Origin: Rhodospirillales bacterium 70-18
GTDB taxonomy: Bacteria; Pseudomonadota; Alphaproteobacteria; Acetobacterales; Acetobacteraceae
DNA: 36,709 nucleotides
Assembly: GCA_001899585.1 (NCBI GenBank)
Contig: MKWE01000047.1
Span: forward strand, 212,753 to 249,461
Reading direction: 5' to 3'
The first letter of the stretch is position 1; each line of letters opens with the position of its first letter. The translations under genes and the position numbers were made by a program. The notes under the pieces were generated by a model. That model searched no databases and was not told the DNA's origin. It saw only the letters and a list, made by a program, of their open reading frames with translations. Positions 26,135 through 33,278 of this stretch are shown here, one piece after another.

Positions 26135-27097
26135 TCAGGCGCGATGGGCCTGAACGGCGCCCGGCAGGCGGTTCCACGCGGCGTACCACGTCTTGAACTG
26201 TTTGAGCAGCTGCTCCGCATGGGCGCGCTGGCTGGCGGAGAGCTCGTCCGTCGGGTTGAAATGCAGCTCATATTCGCGGTTGCCCTCGATCACCATCAGG
26301 TACTTGTAGTACAGCACGAGGTCGGTGCCTTCGTCGTAGATCGACAGCACCTCTAGCGCCTCGCTCAGCTCCTGGGCGCGTATTCGGGCATCGACGTCGC
26401 CCGCGGCTGCCGCCTTGACGAGCGCGACGAAGTGCAAGACCTCTTTTGGCAGCACGTTGCCGATACCGGTGATCGCGCCGACGGCGCCGCACTTGACGAA
26501 GCCGTGGAACACACAGGTGTCGACGCCCACCAGCAAGACGATGTTCTCGTCATGGCTGGTGATGTGCTCGGCGGCATAGCTCATCGCGGCCGCGCCGCCG
26601 AACTCCTTGAAGCCGACCAGGTTCGGGTGCGCGGTGCGTAGCTCGAAGAACAGGTCGGCGCGGGTCTCGAAGCCATAGTGAGGGCTGTTGTAGATCACGG
26701 CCGGCAGGTCGGGGGCGGCTGCCAGAATTGCCTTGAAGTGGTTGCGCTGCGCGGCGACCGCAGTGCCGCGCGAGAGCACGCGCGGGATCACCATGAGGCC
26801 GGCGGCACCCACGTTGCCGGCATGCCTCGCCAGCGCGACGGCGGAAGCCGTGTTGATGGCGCCCGTGCCCACTATGACCGGCACACCGGCTTTCGTCAGG
26901 CGCTCGACACCTTCCATGCGCTGGGCATCGGTCAGGAGCGGCCAGTCACCCATGGAGCCGCAATAGACAACCGCAGCCATGCCAGCCTCGATCATCTCCC
27001 TGCCCTTCCTGGCGAGAGCGTCGAAGTCCGGGCTGCGGTCAGCCTTGCAGGGGGTCATCAGGGCGGGGATCACGCCTGTGAAGATCTTATGGGTCAT
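26135..27097 (-). CDS. DHDPS-family deaminase, probable 1-pyrroline-4-hydroxy-2-carboxylate deaminase
   Basis: 320 residues, TIM barrel of the dihydrodipicolinate synthase/N-acetylneuraminate lyase family. Schiff-base Lys164 lies in VGFKEFGG, and Tyr136 in VIYNSPHYG is the expected proton relay. The substrate loop reads GSMGDWPLLT instead of GTTGE, so it is not a true DapA. In hydroxyproline pathways a family member (HypD or LhpC) deaminates the cyclic imine to 2-oxoglutarate semialdehyde, which fits its place beside the dehydrogenase and epimerase. ATG at 27097 with AGAGA upstream. It lies 104 bp downstream of the GntR gene. Another aldolase or dehydratase activity is possible on sequence alone. 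Confidence 0.85.
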   Translation of the reverse strand: MTHKIFTGVIPALMTPCKADRSPDFDALARKGREMIEAGMAAVVYCGSMGDWPLLTDAQRMEGVERLTKAGVPVIVGTGAINTASAVALARHAGNVGAAGLMVIPRVLSRGTAVAAQRNHFKAILAAAPDLPAVIYNSPHYGFETRADLFFELRTAHPNLVGFKEFGGAAAMSYAAEHITSHDENIVLLVGVDTCVFHGFVKCGAVGAITGIGNVLPKEVLHFVALVKAAAAGDVDARIRAQELSEALEVLSIYDEGTDLVLYYKYLMVIEGNREYELHFNPTDELSASQRAHAEQLLKQFKTWYAAWNRLPGAVQAHRA

Positions 27098-27170
27098 CGA
27101 GCCATCTCTGAACGAATTTGAGTGCCGAACCGGCACGCTGCCCGAAACACATGTGCGGACCGGAAGATAG

Positions 27171-27187
27171 TATGCAACTTGTCGACA
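27171..27187. promoter_or_regulatory. Candidate operator upstream of the deaminase gene
   Basis: TATGCAA (27171-27177) is followed by the 8-bp palindrome TGTCGACA (27180-27187), about 75-95 bp upstream of the DHDPS-family start and just before the 3' end of the GntR gene. FCD-type GntR proteins bind short palindromes, so this is a plausible operator. Not proven. Confidence 0.35.
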
Positions 27188-27201
27188 TAAATCCAGCGGG
27201 A

Positions 27202-27906
27202 TCAGAGAGGAATGTCCTGACGCGTGTCGGCGGCGAAGAGACGCTGGATCTGGCGGACGATCTGATCGGCGTGCGCACGGGCGAGCGTGTCGGCGCGCGC
27301 GATGTCCCTGGCGGCGATGGCGGCGATCATATCTTCGTGTTCGTGGACGTATTCCTCGGGCAGCCGGTCGTCGAAGGACTGGTAATACAGTCGCAGGATC
27401 CGGCGTCCGTCGTCGAGCAGGCGCACGAACAGGCCGTAGTAATATGGGTTCCGGCCGGCCTCAGCGATCGCCGCGTGGAACTGCCGGTTGGTCGAGATCA
27501 TCGCCAGCGCGTCCTGCATCGCCACGGCCGCCGCGAACTTGGCCTGCTGCGCGCGGATCGCCACCAGATCCTCCGAACGATGGTGCTGGGCCGCAAGCCG
27601 GGTCGTCACCCGGTACATCAGCGTGATCGCGTCGAAGAAGGTATGCAGGTTCAGCACGTCAATGTTCGAGACCAGGGTCGATCGGTTCGGCAGGGTCTCG
27701 ACCAGGCCTTCGCTCGCAAGACGAACGAGCGCTTCGCGGATCGGCGTGCGCGACATTCCAAAACGTTCTGCAAGCTGCACTTCGTCGACAGGGCTTCCCG
27801 GAGGCAATGTCAGCTTGAGGATCTCGTCGCGCAGCATGTCGTAGACGAGCTTTACGCCCGAGCCCCGTTTCCGCTCGGCCGGAAGACTGCTGGTTTTGGC
27901 ATTCAT
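27202..27906 (-). CDS. GntR-family (FadR/FCD) transcriptional regulator
   Basis: 234 residues. A winged helix at about 18-80 has LAERFGMSRTPIREALVRLASEGLV, the GntR recognition helix. The C-terminal FCD domain (about 95-215) has the usual metal-binding histidines in NRQFHAAIAEAG, HEDMIAAIAARD and ARAHADQI. ATG at 27906 follows AGGAC at 8 nt. It is transcribed in the same direction as the hydroxyproline genes and most likely represses them or the divergent transport operon until a pathway metabolite binds, as HypR does in rhizobia. The ligand is an inference from context. Confidence 0.9.
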   Translation of the reverse strand: MNAKTSSLPAERKRGSGVKLVYDMLRDEILKLTLPPGSPVDEVQLAERFGMSRTPIREALVRLASEGLVETLPNRSTLVSNIDVLNLHTFFDAITLMYRVTTRLAAQHHRSEDLVAIRAQQAKFAAAVAMQDALAMISTNRQFHAAIAEAGRNPYYYGLFVRLLDDGRRILRLYYQSFDDRLPEEYVHEHEDMIAAIAARDIARADTLARAHADQIVRQIQRLFAADTRQDIPL

Positions 27907-28050
27907 TAGTTCGGTCCTGCCTGAGATGGATTCGGTGATTGCGCGATTTCGGGCAAGCGGCGGTCTCTTTCCCGGCGCCGCGTGGGCACGCTTGTCTCTG
28001 CCCTCGTGAACGGGTCGATATCGGCGAGAAAGATGCGCACCCGTAGCGTT

Positions 28051-28500
28051 TCAGCCGAGCGAACGCAAATGAGAGAGCACGGAGTCGAGTGTCACCAGCT
28101 CGGCATGGCGACGCTCGACGTCGCGGAGAGTGTCGTGATGCGGACCTTCCTCGACATCGCCGACGCAGCCTTCCGGCACGATGGTCCGGTAGCCGCGTTG
28201 GAAGCTGTCGATGACGCTGGCGCGGATGCAGCCGCTCGTGTTGACCCCGGTGACAATGACGGTGTCGACGCTTGCCTTGGTCAGGAAAGGCTCGACCTTG
28301 GTCTCGTAGAAGATCGCCGGGCCGGTCTTGCGGATCACGAGATCGTAGCTGCGGTCGACAATGCTCTCGTCCAGCTCGATCGCGGCGTTGCCGGGCAGAT
28401 AGGTCTCGCGCACGGGGCGGATCTTCCAGTACGGCATGCCGTGCTCGCTCTGATACGCCGTGAAGCAGACCGCAACCGGTATGCCAAGCGGGCGGGGATA
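28051..28500 (-). pseudogene. 5'-truncated isochorismatase-family hydrolase
   Basis: About 150 codons match the C-terminal two thirds of isochorismatase/N-carbamoylsarcosine amidase-type cysteine hydrolases, starting near GIPVAV. The catalytic lysine (VIRKTGPAIFYET) and catalytic cysteine (GVNTSGCIRASVIDSF) are present. The N-terminal strand with the catalytic Asp, normally in an IDMQ-like motif, is missing, and the frame instead runs back into an antisense-free shadow of the CobW gene end. No start codon with a ribosome-binding site fits the hydrolase frame. A deletion that joined the 3' end of cobW to the middle of this gene explains this. Upstream boundary approximate (28490-28526). Confidence 0.75.
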
Positions 28501-28525
28501 CCGCGCGGACGCCTGCGCCGGCGCA

Positions 28526-29584
28526 TCAGGCGGCGGCATCGATCCGGCAACGGTCGAGCAGGGCTCCGAAGGTGGCCGAGTCGATCTGGCCGGCCAAACC
28601 GATGGCAACGACGGCACTGTCCTGCGTTCCGGCCTTGTCGATGGCGGACAGGCGTGAGCGCTTGCCGACCTGCTGGAACTCGAGCATCGCTGTGGAGCCG
28701 TCGCCGCGCCGCACACGCAGAATTCCCTTCGCCCGCAACAATCCGGCGCCCAGCTTGCGCAGGGCGGGGCCTATCTTGCCTTCGTCGAGCAATGCCCCGG
28801 TTCGCCAGGACCAGGAGGCAAACGCGTCCGTGTGGCCGCGCGCGCGATCGTCGTCGTGGCTGTGCGCGCGATCCTCGTCGTGGCGATGGTGGTCGTGGTC
28901 GTGTCCGCAGCCGCAATCGGGTCCGTGCACGTCGTGGTCGTGCGCATGCGACGACCTATGCGCGGCATGGTCCGTTTCGGCACGCAGGCCAAACAACACA
29001 TCGCGCGGCACGTCGCCCTGCACGCTCGGGATGATCCGCAGATGGGGCATCAGGCCGGCGAGTCTTTCCCTGAGCTGCGCGAGTTGCTCAGGCGACACCA
29101 GGTCGGTCTTGTTCAGGACGATGAGATCTGCGCCGGTGATCTGGTCGATCGCCAGTTCGGTCGCGGCATAGTCCAGTTCGGGGAAGGATGCCGCATCGAC
29201 CAGGCAGAACATGCCGTCGAGGGCGACGGCGTCCGTCAGTTCGACGGAGATCATGGTGTCGGCCAATGGCAGTGACCGGGAGACGCCGCTCGCCTCGACG
29301 ATGATCCGGTCGAGATCGGGGCGCGACTCGACGAGGAGGCGGACGGCGTCGACCAGCTCGGCCTGGATCGAGCAGCACACGCAGCCGTTGCTCAGCGAGA
29401 CGCTCTCGGCCGAGCCTTCGACGATGAGGGCCGAGTCGATGTTGATTTCACCGAAATCATTGACCAGCACGCCCAGCTTCAGCCCGTCGGGCTGCGCCAG
29501 AAGCTGCCGCAGCAGGGTCGTCTTGCCCGCGCCCAGGAAGCCGGTGAGCACAGTGACCGGAAGCGGCTTACGGGTGTGGCTCAT
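28526..29584 (-). CDS. CobW/G3E-family GTPase, putative zinc metallochaperone
   Basis: 352 residues. Walker A GFLGAGKTT at the N-terminus, the metal-binding NGCVCCSI motif (CXCC) typical of COG0523 zinc-transfer GTPases, IVEASGVS and the G4 motif NKTD are all visible. Between the GTPase and C-terminal CobW domains is a His/Asp/Cys-rich loop (HAHDHDVHGPDCGCGHDHDH and further His) that can hold several metal ions. ATG at 29584 is preceded by GAGGA. It is divergent from two zinc-type amidohydrolases, so delivering metal to them is a reasonable guess. Cobalt or nickel are alternatives. Confidence 0.9.
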   Translation of the reverse strand: MSHTRKPLPVTVLTGFLGAGKTTLLRQLLAQPDGLKLGVLVNDFGEINIDSALIVEGSAESVSLSNGCVCCSIQAELVDAVRLLVESRPDLDRIIVEASGVSRSLPLADTMISVELTDAVALDGMFCLVDAASFPELDYAATELAIDQITGADLIVLNKTDLVSPEQLAQLRERLAGLMPHLRIIPSVQGDVPRDVLFGLRAETDHAAHRSSHAHDHDVHGPDCGCGHDHDHHRHDEDRAHSHDDDRARGHTDAFASWSWRTGALLDEGKIGPALRKLGAGLLRAKGILRVRRGDGSTAMLEFQQVGKRSRLSAIDKAGTQDSAVVAIGLAGQIDSATFGALLDRCRIDAAA

Positions 29585-29639
29585 CGGATTCCTCGTTCCA
29601 GAGCTGGGTGGAGCAGCACGCCAGATCACGCTTGTTTTG

Positions 29640-29658
29640 TATATTATCTGTATGCATA
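29640..29658. promoter_or_regulatory. AT-rich divergent promoter region with TATGCATA palindrome
   Basis: The 203-bp gap between cobW (minus) and the amidohydrolase gene (plus) contains the most AT-rich stretch nearby (29632-29660), with TATATT at 29640-29645 and the 8-bp palindrome TATGCATA at 29651-29658. This is where divergent promoters are expected. TATGCA also occurs near two hydroxyproline gene starts. Exact -35/-10 assignments are not clear. Confidence 0.4.
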
Positions 29659-29787
29659 GTGTTGCTCAAGTTGCAATTTTTCCGCCGGGGTCGCGCAGCG
29701 TCCGGCGGGAATTGAGAAAGTGTAGGGTTCGGCACTGCGTTGCAGACGCAAGCGGTGCGGCAGTCGGGAGACCAGCTCTTGGGACAA

Positions 29788-31014
29788 ATGCTGTTCAAGA
29801 ACTTTGTCATGCTCGATCCGGAACGGGACGAAGTGTTGGAGGGGTTCAACCTTCTCGTCGAGGGAGATCGGATTCGCGAGGTGTCCGAGCGACCGATCCG
29901 GACTGACGATGCCGCCGTGATCGATTGCGGCGGACGCACGCTGATGCCCGGGCTGATCGACAGCCATGTGCACGTCGTCCTCAGCGAGGTTTTCCTGCGC
30001 AATCTGGAGAACATGCCGATCACGCTGATGACCGCAAACGCCATGGTGGCGATGCAGAGCATGCTGGATCGGGGCTTCACCTCCGTCCGCGACACCGGCG
30101 GCGCCGACTGGGGGCTCCGTACCGCCGTCGAGGAAGGGCTCATCGCCGGGCCGCGCCTGTTCATCTCCGGTCGCGCTATCGGCCCGACCGGCGGTCACAG
30201 CGACAGTCGTCGCCGCACCGACGCCGGCGCCCGCTGCATCTGCTGCGACGCGCTCGCCTTCTCGATGTGCCTGGCCGATGGCGAGGCCGAGGTTCGTAAG
30301 GCGGCCCGCGAGCAGATGCGCCAGGGCTGCGACCACATCAAGATCATGATGTCCGGCGGCGTCGCGTCGCCCTACGACCCGCTCGATTCCCTGCAGTTCT
30401 CGATGCGCGAGGTCGAGGCCGCGGTGGCCGAGGCCAAGGCCTTCGGGCGCTATGTCTGCGCCCACGCCTATTCGGCCGAGGCGATTACACGCGCTGCCAG
30501 GGGCGGGGTCCGCTGCGTCGAGCACGGCAACCTGATCGACGAGCCCGCGGCCGCGCTGATGGCCGAGAAGGGCATGTTCATGGTGGCGAACCTCGTCGCC
30601 TATTATGCGATCAGGGAACGTGCCGCCGAATTCGGCATGACCGCCGACATGCTGGAGAAGAACGACGTGGTGATCGAGGGCGGCTTGCGCTCGCTCGAGA
30701 TCTGCAAGCGGGCCGGTGTGCCGGTGGCCTATGGCAGCGACCTGCTTGGTGCACTGCAGGTCGACCAGAGCCGCGAGTTCGTCATCCGCTCGCAGGTCCT
30801 GCCGCCGATCGACATCATCCGTTCGGCGACGACGATCGGCGCCCGGCTGCTGCGGCAGGAGGGCCGGCTTGGCTGCTTGCGTCCGGACGCGGTTGCCGAC
30901 CTGCTGGTTGTCGACGGCAATCCGCTAGAGAATCTTGAGCTCCTTGCGGGGCAAGGACAGCATCTCAGCGCCATCGTGAAGGACGGGGTGTTCCACAAGT
31001 GCGCCCTTCACTGA
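29788..31014 (+). CDS. Zinc amidohydrolase, COG1228 prolidase-like (copy 1)
   Basis: 408 residues of the amidohydrolase superfamily (TIM barrel with small beta-sandwich). Metal and catalytic residues are intact: His60 and His62 (DSHVHV), Lys185 (HIKIMMSGG) likely carboxylated to bridge two metals, His226 (CAHAYS), His246 (VEHGNLID) and Asp318 (YGSDLLG). The pattern matches the COG1228 group that includes structurally characterised bacterial prolidases cleaving L-Xaa-L-Pro dipeptides (from memory). No signal peptide, so cytoplasmic. ATG at 29788 fits homology; a TTG 48 bp upstream is less likely. It heads a plus-strand operon with a paralogue and an ABC importer. Other N-acyl-amino-acid substrates are possible. 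A CICC motif at 150-153 is noteworthy. Confidence 0.85.
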   Translation: MLFKNFVMLDPERDEVLEGFNLLVEGDRIREVSERPIRTDDAAVIDCGGRTLMPGLIDSHVHVVLSEVFLRNLENMPITLMTANAMVAMQSMLDRGFTSVRDTGGADWGLRTAVEEGLIAGPRLFISGRAIGPTGGHSDSRRRTDAGARCICCDALAFSMCLADGEAEVRKAAREQMRQGCDHIKIMMSGGVASPYDPLDSLQFSMREVEAAVAEAKAFGRYVCAHAYSAEAITRAARGGVRCVEHGNLIDEPAAALMAEKGMFMVANLVAYYAIRERAAEFGMTADMLEKNDVVIEGGLRSLEICKRAGVPVAYGSDLLGALQVDQSREFVIRSQVLPPIDIIRSATTIGARLLRQEGRLGCLRPDAVADLLVVDGNPLENLELLAGQGQHLSAIVKDGVFHKCALH

Positions 31015-31057
31015 TGCCCGCCTCAATCCGGACCAATGATTTCCAGGGAGCTGTGAA

Positions 31058-32326
31058 GTGATCGCATCTCAACGGCCGGCGGACGCGCCGATCCTTCTCA
31101 GGAATCTTCGCCTTCTGGACACGTCCTTCGGCGAGGTGCGTGACGGATACGAGATCCTCATCGAGGGTGGCCGTTTCAAGGAAGTGTCCGACACCCCGAT
31201 CAAGGCAGCCGGCGTGACCGCGATCGGCTGTGGCGGCCGGGTAGTGATGCCCGGGCTCATCGACTGCCACGTCCATTGCCTGCACTCCGAAGTCTACATG
31301 CGCCGCATGGAGGACGTGCCGCTCACGCTGGCGGCGGCGCGTGGGGCACGCCGCATCCGCCAGATGCTCGACCGCGGCTTCACGACCGTGCGCGACACCG
31401 GCGGCACCGACTGGGGCATGAAGACGGCGGTGGACCAGGGCCTGATCCCCGGCCCGCGCTTGTTCATCGCCGGCCGCTCGATCGGCCCGACCGGTGGGCA
31501 CAGCGACGGACGCTCGCGCACCAATCAGGGCTATCCTTGCGCATGCTGCAACGGACAGGCCTATCTGCGGCTCGTCGTCGACGGCGAGGATGCGGTCCGC
31601 AAGGCCGTGCGCGAGCAGATGCGGCAGGGCAGCGACCACATCAAGATCATGGTCTCGGGCGGCGTCGCCTCGCCCTACGACCCTCTGGAATCGGACCAGT
31701 TCTCGGATGCCGAGATCAGCGCGGCGGTGGATGAGGCCGAGGCGTTCGGCCGCTATGTCTGTGCCCATGCCTACACGGCCCGCGCCATCAAGCGGGCGGT
31801 CACGCTCGGTGTGCGGACGATTGAGCACGGCAACCTGATCGATGCCGACGCCGCGGCGAGCATGGCCGAGCACGGCGCCTACGTCGTCGCCAACCTTGTC
31901 GCATATGTGGCGATGAAGGAGCGCGCGGCGGAGTACGGCATGATCCCCGAGATGCTCGCCAAGAATGACCTAGTCCTCGAAGGCGGCTTCCGCTCGCTCG
32001 AGATATGCAAGGAGGCCGGGGTCAAGGTCGCGTACGGGTCCGATCTGCTCGGCGCGCTTGCCGAGGACCAGAGCCGCGAGTTCTCGATCCGCTGCGAGGT
32101 CCAAAAGCCCATCGAGGTGATCCGCTCGGCCACCACGATCGCGGCCGAGGTCGTGCGCCGTCCCGGCCAGCTCGGCTGCATCGCGCCAGGCGCCTGGGCC
32201 GACCTGATCGTCGTCGACGGTGATCCGCTTTCCGACATTACTCTGCTCGAAAAGCAGGGTGCGCATCTCTCGGCGATCATGAAGGGCGGACACTTCCACA
32301 AGAACCGTCTCAGGATGGCGCGATGA
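31058..32326 (+). CDS. Zinc amidohydrolase, COG1228 prolidase-like (copy 2, GTG start)
   Basis: 422 residues, paralogue of the preceding gene and clearly more than half identical by eye along its whole length. Metal ligands are conserved: His71 and His73 (DCHVHC), Lys196 (HIKIMVSGG), His237 (CAHAYT), His257 (IEHGNLID) and Asp329 (YGSDLLG). CACC at 161-164 aligns with CICC of copy 1. Starts at GTG 31058 with AGGGAG 7 nt upstream. A tandem pair suggests two related substrates, such as different N-terminal residues of a proline or hydroxyproline peptide. Its stop overlaps a 37-codon frame leading into the transporter genes. Confidence 0.85.
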   Translation: MIASQRPADAPILLRNLRLLDTSFGEVRDGYEILIEGGRFKEVSDTPIKAAGVTAIGCGGRVVMPGLIDCHVHCLHSEVYMRRMEDVPLTLAAARGARRIRQMLDRGFTTVRDTGGTDWGMKTAVDQGLIPGPRLFIAGRSIGPTGGHSDGRSRTNQGYPCACCNGQAYLRLVVDGEDAVRKAVREQMRQGSDHIKIMVSGGVASPYDPLESDQFSDAEISAAVDEAEAFGRYVCAHAYTARAIKRAVTLGVRTIEHGNLIDADAAASMAEHGAYVVANLVAYVAMKERAAEYGMIPEMLAKNDLVLEGGFRSLEICKEAGVKVAYGSDLLGALAEDQSREFSIRCEVQKPIEVIRSATTIAAEVVRRPGQLGCIAPGAWADLIVVDGDPLSDITLLEKQGAHLSAIMKGGHFHKNRLRMAR

Positions 32327-32436
32327 TTGCGCTTGGGGAAATGCTCTTGACGCGAAATGGCGTGGATCGGAGCATCGTGCGGGCAGAGGCTCAGTCGGTC
32401 GCTGGCATCCCTGGGGGCGAGAGGGTATCGCTTTGA
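32323..32436 (+). CDS. 37-codon bridging ORF, possible coupling peptide
   Basis: An ATG overlaps the amidohydrolase stop (ATGA, 32323-32326) and the frame runs 37 codons to a TGA (32434-32436) that overlaps the TTG start of the permease (TTGA). It thus spans the whole intergenic gap with a coupling overlap at each end. The peptide (MIALGEMLLTRNGVDRS and onward) has no recognisable domain or hydrophobic segment. It may be a coupling peptide that carries ribosomes to the TTG start, or chance. No Shine-Dalgarno of its own is obvious. Confidence 0.35.
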   Translation: MIALGEMLLTRNGVDRSIVRAEAQSVAGIPGGERVSL

Positions 32437-33278
32437 ACACAACGCTGACACTGAACCGGGGAGACGCCGGCCGGCGGGCCGCGAGCCTCGGTCGCCTGGG
32501 CATCTGGACGCTCATCACTTCCGGCCTGTTGATTATTTTCGTGCCGCTGTTGCTCACGGTGTATCTTAGCCTATTCGACGAGAAGCTGATCCTGTTCCCA
32601 CCGCCGGGCTACACACTGTCCTGGTACGCGGCCATTCTGCCGAATTTCGGCGGTGCCATTGTCGTCAGTCTGGAACTCGCCCTTAGTTCGGTGGTGGGCA
32701 GTCTGCTGCTGGGGGTGCCGGCGGGGATCGCCCTGTCGCGCCATCGCTTCCGCGGTGTCAGCGTGATCAGCACCCTTCTGCTGGCGCCGCTGACCATTCC
32801 CGGCATCGCGCTTGGCCTGGCGATCTTCCTGTTCCTGGTGCTGATTGAAACGAGCACCTCTTGGCCATTGACCGGATCGCTGCTCGGGCTGATCCTGTCG
32901 CATCTGGTCATCACCCTGCCTTGGGTGGTGCGCCTGTCGGTTGCCAGCCTGATCAACCACGACCGCGCGGCGGAGGAGGCGGCGACCAGCCTGGGTGCGA
33001 GGCCGCTGACGGTCATCTGGCGCGTGACCCTGCCGGCAATGCGCTCCGGTATCGTTGCCGCTGGGCTGTTCGCTTTCATTTTCTCCTTCGGAAATCTGGA
33101 AATGGCGCTGTTCCTGGTCGCGCCCGGAGTGACTACCCTGCCGGTGGCGATCCTTGAATACCTCGAGTACCACATCGATCCGCTGGTAGCCTCGGTCGCC
33201 GTGGCGCAGATGGTGCTGGTTGGTGGCCTGATGCTGATCCTCGACCGTTTTGTTCGCATCGGGAAGGTCGTACGATGA
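32433..33278 (+). CDS. ABC transporter permease, PotC-type (TTG start)
   Basis: 281 residues with about six membrane helices of the BPD_transp_1 fold. The cytoplasmic EAA loop reads EEAATSLGARPLTVIWRVTL, which docks to the ATPase. Resembles the PotC side of spermidine/putrescine-type importers. No ATG lies near the homologous start; a TTG at 32433 has AGAGGG 7 nt upstream and is the best start. Its stop overlaps the ATPase gene by 4 bp (ATGA). With the second permease gene at 35480 it forms the heterodimeric channel. The substrate may be hydroxyproline or a derivative, judged by the linked catabolic genes. Confidence 0.9.
   Translation: MNTTLTLNRGDAGRRAASLGRLGIWTLITSGLLIIFVPLLLTVYLSLFDEKLILFPPPGYTLSWYAAILPNFGGAIVVSLELALSSVVGSLLLGVPAGIALSRHRFRGVSVISTLLLAPLTIPGIALGLAIFLFLVLIETSTSWPLTGSLLGLILSHLVITLPWVVRLSVASLINHDRAAEEAATSLGARPLTVIWRVTLPAMRSGIVAAGLFAFIFSFGNLEMALFLVAPGVTTLPVAILEYLEYHIDPLVASVAVAQMVLVGGLMLILDRFVRIGKVVR

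Noticed and set aside
26135-27097. Lysine-biosynthetic DapA
   Set aside because: The substrate loop is GSMGD rather than GTTGE and the gene lies in a hydroxyproline-type cluster, so a deaminase role is better supported.
28501-28716. N-terminal extension of the isochorismatase frame
   Set aside because: It overlaps the last 190 bases of cobW in another frame and encodes Ser/Pro/Arg-rich text unlike the family, so it is not a real N-terminus.
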